Counted from the first letter of the stretch, positions 27,894 to 38,132 are shown. The stretch is DNA of 64,000 nucleotides from Oscillospiraceae bacterium (GCA_015068705.1 SVJZ01000003.1:1-64000), one strand, 5' to 3'. Made by a program: numbers and translations. The notes: generated by a model from the letters alone, not told the origin.

Positions 27894-28688
27894 TCAGTTT
27901 TTGGAAAACAGCTTTTTGATTTTGCCGAAAAAGCCCTTGGCTTCATCCATGTCCATGATGGGCACATCTTCGCCGGTCAGACGCAGTGCGATATTGCGGT
28001 ATGCCTGACCCGAACGGGTGCTGTTTCCTGCAACCACCGGTTCGCCACGGTTGGTGGAAATGATGATATCCTGGTCGTCCGGCACCACGCCGATGAGGCT
28101 GACTGCCAGAATGTCGATAATATCATCCACATTCATCATGTCGCCTGTTTTTACCATGTCGGGGCGCAGACGGTTGATGACCAGATCGGTGGATTTCATC
28201 TCATTTGCCTCCAAAAGGCCGATGATGCGGTCTGCGTCACGCACCGCCGAAACTTCGGGTGTGGTGACAACCAACGCCCGGTCGGCACCGGCAATGGCGT
28301 TTTTGAATCCCTGCTCGATACCTGCAGGGCAGTCGATAATCACATAGTCAAATTCTTTTTTTAAGTTTTCGCACAGCTTTTGCATCTGCTCTTCATTGAC
28401 CGAGTTTTTATCACGGGTCTGTGCGGCAGGCAGCAAGCTGAGTCCGGTGTAGCGTTTATCCTTAATGAGTGCCTGCTTTAAGCGGCACTTTTCTTCCACA
28501 ACGTCCACGATATCATATACAATGCGGTTTTCCAGACCCATTACCACGTCCAGATTGCGCAGTCCGATATCGGTATCCACCAACACAACCTTTTTGCCCA
28601 GCAACGCAAGACCGGTGCCGATATTTGCCGTAGTGGTGGTTTTTCCCACGCCGCCTTTACCCGACGTGATTACGATTACCTCAGCCAT
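27894..28688 (-). CDS. minD: Septum site-determining ATPase MinD
   Basis: A 264-residue deviant Walker ATPase: SGKGGVGKTTTTANIG at the N-terminus, switch segments VDTDIGLRNLDVV and IDCPAGIEQGF, and a C-terminal amphipathic membrane-targeting helix (FGKIKKLFSKN). It recruits MinC to the membrane to block FtsZ. AAGGAGGAG precedes the ATG. The 153-nt gap to minC holds no gene. Confidence 0.97.
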   Translation of the reverse strand: MAEVIVITSGKGGVGKTTTTANIGTGLALLGKKVVLVDTDIGLRNLDVVMGLENRIVYDIVDVVEEKCRLKQALIKDKRYTGLSLLPAAQTRDKNSVNEEQMQKLCENLKKEFDYVIIDCPAGIEQGFKNAIAGADRALVVTTPEVSAVRDADRIIGLLEANEMKSTDLVINRLRPDMVKTGDMMNVDDIIDILAVSLIGVVPDDQDIIISTNRGEPVVAGNSTRSGQAYRNIALRLTGEDVPIMDMDEAKGFFGKIKKLFSKN

Positions 28689-28841
28689 CCGTATGACTCC
28701 TCCTTATATATCCATACAAAAATTTTATCCTTGGTTTTACATCTGTTTTATTTTACCATAAAACGGGCGGGTTGTCCACCCTTTTTTGTGGGAAATTTAC
28801 ACAAAAATGATGGGGATTTGTACTGCATTTCTGCCGACTGC

Positions 28842-29450
28842 TTATCCTTTTTTGCGATAATCGCTCATCGGCTCAACATAGATGTTTCCGTCGCGGATGT
28901 AGGCGATTTCCGGCACGCTTGCCGCCTCTTCCCCGTCGGGGGGACGGGTGATGATTTCTGCGATGCGGATCTGGGTGGGATTGAGGCTGAGTGCCACAAT
29001 CACCGCGTCGCGATTGCCATCCTTACCGGCGTGCACAATGCCGCGCAACGAGCCGAGCACGGTGACATTGCCTGCTGCCGAAATCTGTGCACCGGGATTG
29101 ACGTCACCTACAATGACCAGGTCGGTATCCGACTCCATCTGTGCGCCCGAACGCACGGTGCCCATGTAAAAGCAGCTCTTTGGTGGCTCTTCCTTGACGG
29201 TAAGCGGCTGGAAGGTGACTAGAGTATCTTTGCCAAACCGCTCGCACACCAAAGAGAGCAGCTCCATCTGTTCGCCTGCAGAAAAATCTCTGCTGCGCAC
29301 GGTGAGGGAGCGCATGCTTGCGCCTTCTAAAAAATTGCTGTACTCATCCAGTTTTTCTTTGATTTCCTCCATCAGGTCGGCAAACGGCGTGCTTTCGGTG
29401 AGCACCATGACAATGCCGTTGCTGCCGCCTTTTAATATGACGTGTTCCAT
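28842..29450 (-). CDS. minC: Septum site-determining protein MinC
   Basis: A FtsZ inhibitor of 202 aa. The N-terminal domain (about 1-100) interacts with FtsZ; the C-terminal beta-helix has TVRSGAQMESDTDLVIVGDV and AAGNVTVLGSLRGIVHAG, the known MinC repeat. The frame is open 26 codons upstream but GAGG 10 nt before the ATG at 29450 marks the start. Confidence 0.93.
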   Translation of the reverse strand: MEHVILKGGSNGIVMVLTESTPFADLMEEIKEKLDEYSNFLEGASMRSLTVRSRDFSAGEQMELLSLVCERFGKDTLVTFQPLTVKEEPPKSCFYMGTVRSGAQMESDTDLVIVGDVNPGAQISAAGNVTVLGSLRGIVHAGKDGNRDAVIVALSLNPTQIRIAEIITRPPDGEEAASVPEIAYIRDGNIYVEPMSDYRKKG

Positions 29451-29530
29451 GTGGATAAAACCTCGCTTTCTTTTAAAATAACTGAACATGGGCAAAGCCC
29501 CGATAAAAATATGATAATTGTGTAGCAATC

Positions 29531-31576
29531 CTACGGCAACAAAGTATTCGGATAGGTTGCAGCAGGGCGGGAGTTCTCGGCATTCAATCCGAAATATGCG
29601 GTATAAATATCCCGCGCGATGGGCGCGATTGCGTTACCCGAGCCGGCATTTTCCACCACCGCGGCAACCGCAATCTGCGGGTTTTTGTAGGGTGCGAACG
29701 AAACGAAAATACCGTTTGCAACGCCGGTGGAAACCTCTGCAGAGCCGGTTTTGGAGCACACCTCAATGGGGAAATTACCAAACACACTGCCTGCAGTGCC
29801 CCCCTCGGCACTTACCATCCGCATACCATAGGTGATTGCCTGATGGGTGGCATGGCTCATGTCCACCTTGCCGTAAACTTCCGGAGAAGATTCCTGCATG
29901 AGTGCACCGGTTTCTACGTCGCGCACGCTTTTTAAAAGATGCGCCTTGTAACGGGTGCCGCCATTTGCAATGGTTGCGGTGTAGCTTGCCAACTGAATGG
30001 GGGAAAACAGATTAAAACTCTGCCCGATTGCCATTTGCAGGGTGTCGCCGGGGAACCACACCTGGTCAAAGGTTTTTTTCTTGTAGTCGGGGTTTGCCAG
30101 AATACCTTTGGTTTCCCCTTCCAGTTCAATGCCGGTATACTCGCCCAACCCAAATTTTTTCCCGTATTCGGCAAGTTTATCCACACCCAGCCGTTTTCCT
30201 GCCTCATAAAAATAGTAGTTACACGAATCGCGGAGCGCACCCGACACGTTCACATTGCCATGGGTTCTGCGCTCGTCCGACCAGATCCAGCAGTTGAAGG
30301 TCTGCCCGTAATAGCGGTACACACCCTGGTCCTGAATGATTTCGTCCACCGTAACCGCGCCCTCCTCCAGTGCCGCCACCGAGGTGAGCATTTTAAAGGT
30401 GGAGCCGGGCGGATATGCACCGGCAATGGCACGGTTGAACATGGGTTTTAGGGGATCATTGTAAAGCCGGCTGTAATCGGCGTCAAAGGTTTTGGGATTG
30501 AACCCCGGATAGCTTGCAATGGCAAGGATTTCGCCGGTGTTGACATCCATGACCACCGCAGAGGCGGTCTGTGCGGTTTTGCCCCTGCCTTGGCGCACGC
30601 TTTCCAGTGTGGTTTGCAGGGATTGTTCTAAAATCTGCTGCAACTCTAAATCAATGGTGAGCACCGCGTGGTCACCCGGTGTGGCAGGAACGGTTGCCGC
30701 AATGGCGGTGGTGCGTCCGTCCACCGTCTGCACGGCGCTCTGTCTGCCGTCCACCCCCTTGATGTAGGGTTCCAGATACTTTTCCATCCCATCCTTGCCG
30801 ATGGTATCGTTCATGCCGTAACCCTGGTTTTTGAGCACGGCATATTCTTCTTTATAAATGGGACCCACCCTGCCCAGAATATGGCAGGCGAGGTTATCGT
30901 AAACATATTCCCGGATGGGTTCGGTGACCACTGCCACGTTTTTAAAGCGCATATTCTGCTCGCGCACACGGGTGATGACCGATTGCCCCACGTCCTTTGC
31001 AAAGGTGTAGGGAGCATTCACACTAAATCCGCGTTCGTCCATTTCGTAGCGCACACCTGCGATGGCGCGCCGCTCGGCTGGAGTGTATGCAGGGTCGATT
31101 TCATATGTTTCACAAAGCAGTGCCATTGCGTCAAAGGCACCGCCGGATTCCAAGCCGATTTCGCTATTGAAACGGGCAATCCGGTTTTGGCGTTCCTCCC
31201 CCTCATACCCGTCAAAGGTATAGTCGGTGCCCTCAGCATTGATGGGCAGGGAGTCGATGTATTCTTCACCCTCGGCTTGCATGAGGGCAATCAAATCCAG
31301 TATGATGGCGTTTTGCTCCTGCTTGGTGAGGTTGGTTTTCTGAATTTGCAGAGAAAATGCCATGCGATTGGTGACCAAGGGTCTGCCATACCGGTCTAAA
31401 ATTTCTCCTCTGGGTGCGGCAATGGGCATGGAGCGGAGCATGCGGTTTTCGGACTGGGTACGGTAATCTGTGCCGTTTACCAGCTGCAAGTCCACCAGAC
31501 GCACCGAGATGAGCACCAACAAAACCGTTGCAAAAACAAGGATTTTTTTAAATTTTTTGTCAAACTCTTCGGGCAA
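29531..31576 (-). CDS. mrdA: Penicillin-binding protein 2 (elongation transpeptidase)
   Basis: A class B PBP of 681 aa. One N-terminal membrane span (about residues 11-29), a dimerisation domain, then the transpeptidase with SxxK in PPGSTFKM, SxN in RDSCNYYF and KTG in CSKTGSAEV. It cross-links peptidoglycan in the elongation complex with MreBCD. The TTG start at 31576 has AAGGGGGTGA upstream. It follows mreD by 12 nt. Confidence 0.95.
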   Translation of the reverse strand: MPEEFDKKFKKILVFATVLLVLISVRLVDLQLVNGTDYRTQSENRMLRSMPIAAPRGEILDRYGRPLVTNRMAFSLQIQKTNLTKQEQNAIILDLIALMQAEGEEYIDSLPINAEGTDYTFDGYEGEERQNRIARFNSEIGLESGGAFDAMALLCETYEIDPAYTPAERRAIAGVRYEMDERGFSVNAPYTFAKDVGQSVITRVREQNMRFKNVAVVTEPIREYVYDNLACHILGRVGPIYKEEYAVLKNQGYGMNDTIGKDGMEKYLEPYIKGVDGRQSAVQTVDGRTTAIAATVPATPGDHAVLTIDLELQQILEQSLQTTLESVRQGRGKTAQTASAVVMDVNTGEILAIASYPGFNPKTFDADYSRLYNDPLKPMFNRAIAGAYPPGSTFKMLTSVAALEEGAVTVDEIIQDQGVYRYYGQTFNCWIWSDERRTHGNVNVSGALRDSCNYYFYEAGKRLGVDKLAEYGKKFGLGEYTGIELEGETKGILANPDYKKKTFDQVWFPGDTLQMAIGQSFNLFSPIQLASYTATIANGGTRYKAHLLKSVRDVETGALMQESSPEVYGKVDMSHATHQAITYGMRMVSAEGGTAGSVFGNFPIEVCSKTGSAEVSTGVANGIFVSFAPYKNPQIAVAAVVENAGSGNAIAPIARDIYTAYFGLNAENSRPAATYPNTLLP

Positions 31577-31588
31577 ACCGTCACCCCC

Positions 31589-32077
31589 TTAAAAATCCCG
31601 CATGCGGTAGCCTCTGACCCGTTTGATCAAGTAATGGCAGGGCACCGCAACGGCGGCATTATAAAAACTTTCCAGAAAGATGGTACGCAGTGCCGCACCA
31701 AACGAGCCGTTGCCAAACAGAAATAGTCCGGCAAGCACAAACACCGTTTGATAAATGAAGGTGGCACCAAACACCGTGATGGCGGTTACATGAACGTTGC
31801 CACGGAAACAGTAATTGCCAAACAGGGAGGCGCCAAGCCCCAAATAGAGCATCAAAATTGCCTCGAAGCCCACAATCTGACCGCCGGAAATGTCCAGCAA
31901 AAGCCCTGCTACAAGCCCAAATACGGCAGACCACAACGGCTCGCCGGTCAAACACAGGCAGACTGCAAGGGTGAGCACCAGATTGGGTGCAACGCCAAAT
32001 ATGGTGCACGCCTGACCGAGGGTGGACTGTAAAATGAGTGCGACAAAAAGCAGGAGGTAGGAGACGGCCGTTCTCAT
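31589..32077 (-). CDS. mreD: Rod shape-determining protein MreD
   Basis: A 162-residue integral membrane protein with about five hydrophobic spans and almost no polar domains. Family identity follows from size, ISGGQIVGFEAILMLYLGLGASL and the strict position between mreC and mrdA. It overlaps mreC by 4 nt (ATGA), typical of coupled translation. Confidence 0.9.
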   Translation of the reverse strand: MRTAVSYLLLFVALILQSTLGQACTIFGVAPNLVLTLAVCLCLTGEPLWSAVFGLVAGLLLDISGGQIVGFEAILMLYLGLGASLFGNYCFRGNVHVTAITVFGATFIYQTVFVLAGLFLFGNGSFGAALRTIFLESFYNAAVAVPCHYLIKRVRGYRMRDF

Positions 32078-32925
32078 TGTCCCACCTCCGGCGCATTCAA
32101 TACCGATTTGATTACCATAACCATGCCGAGGGATTCAAAATCCACACCCGGCTCGACCACCGCCTGACGGCTGATGCCATCGGCATCTGCCTCCACCGAC
32201 AGTACCTTGCCGATGTACAGACCCGGCGGATAGATGCCGCCCGTTCCGGCGGTTTCGATGGCATCTCCTGCGGTGATATTGGCATCCTTTTGCAGATAGC
32301 TCATGGCGCACAGCCCCTGCTCGGAGAGGCTCATATTGCCCTCGGCAACACCGGTGTCGCCGGTGCGTTTTACGGTTGCCGCCGCGGCAGAGGATGGGTC
32401 GATGATGGTGCGCACCTTTGCCCAGGTGCTCCCCACTTCATACACATACCCCACAAGTCCACTGTCCACAATGACCGGATTGCCTGCCCCAACGCCGGAC
32501 GAAGTGCCCTTGTCGATGGTGAAGGTGATAAACCAGTTGCCCGGGTCGCGTGCAACCACCTGCGCCGCCTCCAAATCGTACTGGGGAGAGCGGTCGCGCA
32601 GTTCAAGCAATGCACGCAGGCGGGTATTTTCCTTTTCCAGTTGTTCGGTTTCCCGCACTTCGTTTTCCAGTGCGGTAATATGGGCACGCAGGTCGGCGTT
32701 ATCCGATTCAAACTGTTTCATATTGACCAGGTAATCGAAAAAGCCGCCGGTGCCGTCCAGCACCCAACTGACCGCTTTTTGAACAGGCGAAATTACCACG
32801 CCCAAAACATTGCTGACCGGATTTGCCTTTCCGCCCGGCAGGGAGGAAAATGCCATCAGGATAATCAGCACCAGCGTGACAGAAATGAGGATAATTTTTG
32901 CTTTGTTCCGTTCAAAAAAGGTCAT
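32074..32925 (-). CDS. mreC: Rod shape-determining protein MreC
   Basis: A 283-residue protein with one N-terminal membrane span, a coiled coil (about residues 70-110, rich in Leu and Glu) and a C-terminal beta domain with RDPGNWFITFTIDKGTSSGV and the GNPVIVDSGLVGYV pattern. It scaffolds the elongation machinery outside the cell. AGAAGGA precedes the ATG. Confidence 0.95.
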   Translation of the reverse strand: MTFFERNKAKIILISVTLVLIILMAFSSLPGGKANPVSNVLGVVISPVQKAVSWVLDGTGGFFDYLVNMKQFESDNADLRAHITALENEVRETEQLEKENTRLRALLELRDRSPQYDLEAAQVVARDPGNWFITFTIDKGTSSGVGAGNPVIVDSGLVGYVYEVGSTWAKVRTIIDPSSAAAATVKRTGDTGVAEGNMSLSEQGLCAMSYLQKDANITAGDAIETAGTGGIYPPGLYIGKVLSVEADADGISRQAVVEPGVDFESLGMVMVIKSVLNAPEVGQ

Positions 32926-32951
32926 GGGAAATTCCTTCTGTTAGTTAAAAA

Positions 32952-33962
32952 TTACTTTATTTTGGTGTGAATGAGCACCTTTTTGAGCACTTCGATCTGG
33001 TCCAGCACTTTTCCGGTACCCAGTACCACGCAATCGAGCGGATTTTCTGCAATGTTGACCGGCATACCCGTTTCACGGGTGATGAGAGAATCCAGACCGC
33101 GCAGCAGTGCACCGCCGCCGGTGAGGGTGATGCCGTGGTCCATGATGTCTGCCGCAAGCTCGGGGGGCGTTTGCTCGAGGGTGTTTTTGATTGCCTCGAT
33201 GATGCTGGTAACCGGCTCGGACAGTGCCTGGCGGATTTCCTCGGAAGAGATGGTGATGTTTTTGGGCAGACCGGTTAAAAGGTCACGTCCGCGTACTTCC
33301 ATGCGCTCCTCGGGGGTGCGGGGGTATGCAGAACCGATGGCGAGCTTGATGCTTTCGGCGGTGCGCTCGCCCGTCATGAGGTTGTATTCTTTTTTGATGA
33401 AGGCGATGATGGAATCGTCCAGGTCGTCGCCTGCCACACGCAGAGACTGGCTGGTTACAATGCCGCCCAACGAAATGACTGCCACCTCACTGGTGCCGCC
33501 ACCGATGTCTACCACCATGGAGCCGGTGGGATCTTCTACCGGCAGGTTTGCGCCGATTGCCGCCGCCATGGGCTCTTCAATCAGGTAAACCTCGCGTGCA
33601 CCTGCCTGCAGGGTGGATTCTTCTACGGCACGTTTTTCCACCTCGGTGATGCCGGACGGTACGCACACGATCACACGGGGACGGAAAAATCCGTTGGAGG
33701 GGTATGCTTTTTTGATAAAATATTTGAGCATTGCCTGGGTGACTTCAAAATCGGCAATCACGCCATCCTTCAAGGGACGGATTGCTACAATGTTGCCGGG
33801 GGTACGACCCAGCATTTGCTTGGCATCGTCACCTACTGCGAGCACCTGACCGCTTTCGCGGTTGATGGCAACCACGCTCGGCTCGTTTACGATAATGCCT
33901 TTGTTTTTCACATGTACCAGCGTATTGGCGGTACCCAAGTCAATTCCGATATCTCGTTTCAT
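32952..33962 (-). CDS. mreB: Rod shape-determining protein MreB
   Basis: Bacterial actin of 336 aa. Phosphate 1 motif [32 protein letters not shown] and [17 protein letters not shown] are the actin-fold nucleotide motifs. It forms membrane-bound filaments that guide lateral wall synthesis. GAGAGGAG lies upstream of the ATG. Its presence indicates a rod-shaped cell. Confidence 0.97.
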   Translation of the reverse strand: MKRDIGIDLGTANTLVHVKNKGIIVNEPSVVAINRESGQVLAVGDDAKQMLGRTPGNIVAIRPLKDGVIADFEVTQAMLKYFIKKAYPSNGFFRPRVIVCVPSGITEVEKRAVEESTLQAGAREVYLIEEPMAAAIGANLPVEDPTGSMVVDIGGGTSEVAVISLGGIVTSQSLRVAGDDLDDSIIAFIKKEYNLMTGERTAESIKLAIGSAYPRTPEERMEVRGRDLLTGLPKNITISSEEIRQALSEPVTSIIEAIKNTLEQTPPELAADIMDHGITLTGGGALLRGLDSLITRETGMPVNIAENPLDCVVLGTGKVLDQIEVLKKVLIHTKIK

Positions 33963-33979
33963 GGTTTTGGTATCTCCTC

Positions 33980-34558
33980 TCAGATTAAGATTTCAAATTC
34001 ATCCCGTATCAGGCATTTGAGCCGATAAACGGGTAATCCTACCACATTGAAAAAATCGCCCTCGATGTGACTGACAAACCTGCCGGCGCGCCCCTGCACA
34101 CCATACGAGCCTGCCTTGTCGGCATATTCGCCCGAGGCGATGTAGGCGTCAATCTCGGCGTCGGAGAGCTTTCCGAAGGTAACACGGGTGCATTCGGCGG
34201 CGGTGACCATTTTGCCGGTTGCCGCATCACATACCGCGATGCCGGTATACACCGCATGGGTGTGACCCGACAGGGAGGAAAGGGTGTGCCGTGCATCCGC
34301 ACTGTCTATAGGTTTTCCCAAAATCTGTCCGTTAAACAGCACAACCGTATCTGCACCGATGACCAGACCCGATTTGTAGCCCGAGGCAACGCTTGCGCAC
34401 TTTAATGCGGCAAGCTCCTGCACATACAGTGCAGGGGGCAAATCCTGCGGAATTGCCGATTCGTCTGCGCCCGACACGTCCACCGTAAAGGTAAGACCCA
34501 GGTTTTGCATCAGCTCCTGCCGTCGGGGCGAGGCGGAAGCCAAAATGAGCTTATGCAA
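33980..34558 (-). CDS. maf: Maf-like nucleotide pyrophosphatase
   Basis: A 192-residue Maf protein, a house-cleaning pyrophosphatase that hydrolyses dTTP/UTP or modified nucleotides. The signature [14 protein letters not shown] lies at the N-terminus, with [16 protein letters not shown] and [14 protein letters not shown] further on. The frame stays open 131 codons upstream, but only as the shadow of the neighbouring gene; AAGGAGG lies 7 nt before a TTG at 34558, which I take as the start. It precedes mreB by 17 nt, the common maf-mre arrangement. Confidence 0.93.
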   Translation of the reverse strand: MHKLILASASPRRQELMQNLGLTFTVDVSGADESAIPQDLPPALYVQELAALKCASVASGYKSGLVIGADTVVLFNGQILGKPIDSADARHTLSSLSGHTHAVYTGIAVCDAATGKMVTAAECTRVTFGKLSDAEIDAYIASGEYADKAGSYGVQGRAGRFVSHIEGDFFNVVGLPVYRLKCLIRDEFEILI

Positions 34559-34605
34559 GCGATAACCTCCTTGCTCTTTTGTATGATAACGCCCGAAGGC
34601 GGTGA

Positions 34606-35115
34606 TTACTTGGTAAGAAAGGGGATGCGGTTGAGTGAAACCGAGGCGACAATGCCCACCCCAATGCCCGAAACGCACGAAATTGCCAGCAATATGGCAA
34701 GGTATGGCACCAGTGCGCCGGTGCGTAAAATGATTGCGGCAACCGCAACCTGTGCGGCATTGTGTGTCGCCGCGCCTGCAACACTTACCCCGATGGGGGA
34801 AAGGTGTTTTAAACGGGAGAGCAATATCATCACGGCACAGGAGCAAACCGCCCCTGCCAGTGCATACACCATGCTCATACCGCCGCCGGTGAGCAGGGAT
34901 GCCACAAGCGCACGCACGATATTTACGCAAAATGCCGCTCTGCCGCCCCATGCAAAGAGCACAATCACCGTTACCACATTGGCAAGACCAATCTTGCCGC
35001 CCGGTATCATTCCCACTGCAGGGAGCAGACCTTCGGCGATGTGCAGGGCAATCCCAACCGCCGTGAGCAGACCCAGACGGGAAAGGGATGTTGCTGTAAG
35101 ACCATTTCTGTCCAT
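34606..35115 (-). CDS. Gx transporter family membrane protein
   Basis: A 169-residue hydrophobic protein with about five spans, of the Gx transporter family once called heptaprenyl diphosphate synthase component I. Diagnostic segments are AVGIALHIAEGLLP, PGGKIGLANVVTVIVLF and GAATHNAAQVAVA. It follows a NusG-II domain gene, as it often does in Clostridia. Substrate unknown. I use the ATG at 35115; the frame is open 14 codons further. Confidence 0.8.
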   Translation of the reverse strand: MDRNGLTATSLSRLGLLTAVGIALHIAEGLLPAVGMIPGGKIGLANVVTVIVLFAWGGRAAFCVNIVRALVASLLTGGGMSMVYALAGAVCSCAVMILLSRLKHLSPIGVSVAGAATHNAAQVAVAAIILRTGALVPYLAILLAISCVSGIGVGIVASVSLNRIPFLTK

Positions 35116-35169
35116 CTTTCTATTATAACTCCTATGTAATGAGATTTCAATGCACAAATTGTTAAAATT

Positions 35170-35541
35170 TTACTCGGTTACGGCGTCCACCTGTTGTGTG
35201 CCGGTAAGACGTACCACCAACCGATGGGGCAGGCACACTGCTGTATCCCCTGCCTTTTCCAGTCTGCCGCGTTTCACCTCGTCGCCATTGGGGCAATCGC
35301 TTTGAGAAACATATGCGCCCCTTTGGTCAATGACCACTTGGTTAAACCCACGTTCGGTGCGGATGTCCACGGTTTTGGGTGTGTGGCATTCGTCCAGCCG
35401 GTAGGTGGCATAGGTGTGTCCGTCCAGTTCGATGACACACGCGGTTGCACGGGTTGCCCCTGCCGCCGAGAAAATCCACAATGCCGCCGCGAGGGTAATC
35501 ACCAGTGCAATCACTAAAATATCGCCCGTTTTCCACCGCAT
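35170..35541 (-). CDS. NusG domain II-containing protein
   Basis: A 123-residue protein with one N-terminal membrane span (about residues 8-30) and an extracytoplasmic NusG-II domain, seen as GRYVS-like GAYVSQSDCPNGDEVKRGRL and AVCLPHRLVVRL. The pair of Cys residues may be functional. Its stop overlaps nothing, but its start shares one base with the dut stop. Such proteins often accompany Gx transporters; their role is unclear. Confidence 0.85.
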   Translation of the reverse strand: MRWKTGDILVIALVITLAAALWIFSAAGATRATACVIELDGHTYATYRLDECHTPKTVDIRTERGFNQVVIDQRGAYVSQSDCPNGDEVKRGRLEKAGDTAVCLPHRLVVRLTGTQQVDAVTE

Positions 35542-36005
35542 CAGTTTCGACCTGTGGAGCCGAAACCGCCTGCGCCGCGTTCGGTTTGCTCCAATTCATC
35601 CACTGCCGTAAACTGCGCCTTGGCAACCTCTAAAATGACCAGTTGTGCGATGCGGTCGCCATTTTTTATGGTATAGGGGGAGTTACTTAAATTAATCAGC
35701 CCCACCTTGATTTCGCCGGTGTAGTCGCTATCCACCACCCCGACACAGTTTGCAAGGGTGATGCCCGACTTGATCGCCAGACCCGACCGGGCAAACACAA
35801 ACGCCCCAAAGCGTGCATCGGGCAGTTTGATGGCAATGCCGGTGCCGATGAGTGCCCGTCCCAACGGGGGCAGGGTAACATCCTCGCTGATGCAGGCTTT
35901 CAAATCCATGCCTGCCGACCCCTCGGTAGCGTAAAATGGCAGGGTCTTTTCGGTATTGTGTTCCAAAAATTTAATGTTGATTTGTGCGATGGTTTGTTTG
36001 TTCAT
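35541..36005 (-). CDS. dut: dUTP diphosphatase
   Basis: A trimeric dUTPase of 154 aa that hydrolyses dUTP to dUMP. All five motifs are present: EGSAGMDLKA, RSGLAIK, GVVDSDYTGEI with the catalytic Asp, GDRIAQLVI, and RGAGGFGSTG at the C-terminus. Length and motif order are typical. Confidence 0.97.
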   Translation of the reverse strand: MNKQTIAQINIKFLEHNTEKTLPFYATEGSAGMDLKACISEDVTLPPLGRALIGTGIAIKLPDARFGAFVFARSGLAIKSGITLANCVGVVDSDYTGEIKVGLINLSNSPYTIKNGDRIAQLVILEVAKAQFTAVDELEQTERGAGGFGSTGRN

Positions 36006-36025
36006 GTATTTTCATCCTTTCGGTT

Positions 36026-38074
36026 TTATACCCCCCGGTAATAGTGTCCACGGGTAAAATTAGCCTGCGGTTTGTCGCCATTTCGGTATGCCTCCACCAC
36101 CTGCACCGCCTCGTCCGGCGATTCGGTGGTAAAGATCAGCCGCCCGAATGACACCCCTGAGCGCCGTATCTCGTTCATCCGTTCTGCCATGTAGATGGGG
36201 GCAGAGTTGTAGAGCACGCTCTGGTGGGTGGTGGGGTCGGGTTTTAGGGGGAAGGAAATCCCCTTGCGGTCGGTGAGGGCATACCATCCGTCACACGGGC
36301 AACCGACGGCAGATTTTACCGTGCAGTTTTTCATGGTCATCAGGGGCAACCGCCCATACACCACCGCCTCCAACGGAATGGGGCTTTTGAGTGCGGCAAT
36401 CTGCTTGACCGTCAGCTCGGGCGACAGACATGCACGGGTAAACCCGTCCTCCGCCGCTTGTGCCAGTGCGTGGGAATTGAAGAGGTTGAGCGGAAAGTCC
36501 GCCGTTTTGTCAGGGCAATCCAATCCAACCTGCGCATGGTTTCCCACTGCAATTGCCATGTGGCCTGGCAGATGGAAGGTGTCGTTTTGCGGTACAGAGG
36601 GCAATTTCACAATCAACCGGTCTGCATGGCGCATCGCCCATTCGCGGTTTTGGTCAAACACCCCGTAGGGCAGGTAGATTGCGGCAAGGTCGGTTTTGAG
36701 CAATGCACGCGCCTGCTCCAGTGTGCACACCTCTGCGGTGTAGCGGAAGGGAGATTTTGCGTGGGGATTTTCGATTTTGGGGAAGGGAGCTGCTGCACCG
36801 CCTCGTTTGTAGGGGGCGAGCCGCAACTCGTCCAACTGCTCCAGCGCGTCCCGTCGCAGGGCGTTGAGTGCGCTTGCCGGCAGGAATGCATTGCCGCAGG
36901 TGGAAACCGAAATGGAATCCATCCGGTAGGCAGTGCCGCCGGTTTTTTCCAGTGCCGCGGCGATACGCTCCTCGGTAAGGGGCGCGTTTTTGGCTTGTTG
37001 CACCATTTCTCCGGTTACGGCAACCGTGTTGCCATCTGCATCGGTGATGGTAAGGGCTGCAGGTGCTCCTGCGCATATGGTTGCACATCCGGTCAGGGAA
37101 ATCAGCCGTTCTCTGTCGGGCATTTCGCTGGAAAAGGTATCGTAAATGCCGGTGCTGTCGGCATCATATTTGAGCAGTTCCCGTCCCGACACGCCGCCGA
37201 AATGACCTTTGGTAAATTCACTGCGGCAGAATGCGTTTTTCAAGGTGGCGCGGTCGGCATCGGTAACATAGCCTCTGTCACGGCAATCCCGATACACGCC
37301 CGTTACTGCACCCACATACGCCGCACCCTTCATTCTGCCTTCAATTTTTGCGGAAGTGATTCCCATTTTTTGCAAATCGTCCAGATGGTCGATCAGGCAC
37401 AAATCACGGGGGCTGAGCAGGTATTTTGCACCATCCGAGATGGGTGCGCCCGAAAGGTCGGTCAGGGTATAGGGCAACCGGCAGGGCTGTTTGCAACCGC
37501 CCCGGTTTCCACTGCAACCGCCGATGATGGAGCTCATCAGACATTGCCCCGAATAGCTCATGCAAAGCGCACCGTGTACAAACACTTCCAGTTCGGCATC
37601 GGTTTGCCCGGCAATATGTGCAATCTGTGTTTTGGTGAGCTCCCGTGCGAGCACCACACGGGAAAAGCCCAGTTTTTGTGCCCGTTTCACACCCTCTGGG
37701 GTGCAAATGGTCATCTGGGTGCTTGCGTGCAGGGGAAGGTCGGGAAAGCATTGTCGCACCATCCGTGCAAGACCGGTATCCTGCACAATCAGGGCATCTG
37801 CGCCTGCGCGGTAACAAAAATCAATAAAATGATAAGCGTCTTTGAGTTCGCTGTCGCTCAACAAGGTGTTTACCGCCACATACACCTTTACTCCACGCAA
37901 ATGGGCATAACCAAATGCGTCCTCCATTTCCTGTTCGGAAAAATTGAGGGCGCCTGCCCGTGCAGAAAATTGCCGCCCGCCCAGATAGATGGCATCTGCA
38001 CCGTTATCCACGGCGGCACAAAACGCCTCATATCCGCCTGCGGGGGATAGAATTTCAAGTGTTTGAGGGGTCAA
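36026..38074 (-). CDS. U32 family hydroxylation protein (RlhA-like)
   Basis: A 682-residue U32 family protein with the N-terminal U32 TIM-like domain (LSPAGGYEAFCAAVDNGADAIYLGG, EVFVHGALCMSYSGQCLMS) and the Cys cluster SIIGGCSGNRGGCKQPCRLPY that probably binds a Fe-S centre, followed by a DUF3656-type domain. Length and layout match E. coli RlhA, which is needed for 5-hydroxycytidine at 23S rRNA C2501. By analogy it may hydroxylate rRNA using prephenate. The start is a TTG with GGAGG upstream. A shorter U32 paralogue lies at 61380. Confidence 0.8.
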   Translation of the reverse strand: MTPQTLEILSPAGGYEAFCAAVDNGADAIYLGGRQFSARAGALNFSEQEMEDAFGYAHLRGVKVYVAVNTLLSDSELKDAYHFIDFCYRAGADALIVQDTGLARMVRQCFPDLPLHASTQMTICTPEGVKRAQKLGFSRVVLARELTKTQIAHIAGQTDAELEVFVHGALCMSYSGQCLMSSIIGGCSGNRGGCKQPCRLPYTLTDLSGAPISDGAKYLLSPRDLCLIDHLDDLQKMGITSAKIEGRMKGAAYVGAVTGVYRDCRDRGYVTDADRATLKNAFCRSEFTKGHFGGVSGRELLKYDADSTGIYDTFSSEMPDRERLISLTGCATICAGAPAALTITDADGNTVAVTGEMVQQAKNAPLTEERIAAALEKTGGTAYRMDSISVSTCGNAFLPASALNALRRDALEQLDELRLAPYKRGGAAAPFPKIENPHAKSPFRYTAEVCTLEQARALLKTDLAAIYLPYGVFDQNREWAMRHADRLIVKLPSVPQNDTFHLPGHMAIAVGNHAQVGLDCPDKTADFPLNLFNSHALAQAAEDGFTRACLSPELTVKQIAALKSPIPLEAVVYGRLPLMTMKNCTVKSAVGCPCDGWYALTDRKGISFPLKPDPTTHQSVLYNSAPIYMAERMNEIRRSGVSFGRLIFTTESPDEAVQVVEAYRNGDKPQANFTRGHYYRGV

Positions 38075-38132
38075 TCCGGATTCCTCCGATTCTTTGAGAT
38101 GTGTTGGGGAAAACGAGCGGTATGTATGGGGG

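Noticed and set aside
33980-34951. Long maf reading frame (323 codons)
   Set aside because: The extra N-terminal part is the antisense of the Gx transporter gene; the TTG at 34558 with AAGGAGG gives a normal Maf length.
36458-38050. 530-codon plus-strand frame
   Set aside because: It is the antisense shadow of the U32 gene; the minus-strand product has clear family motifs and the plus-strand translation does not.
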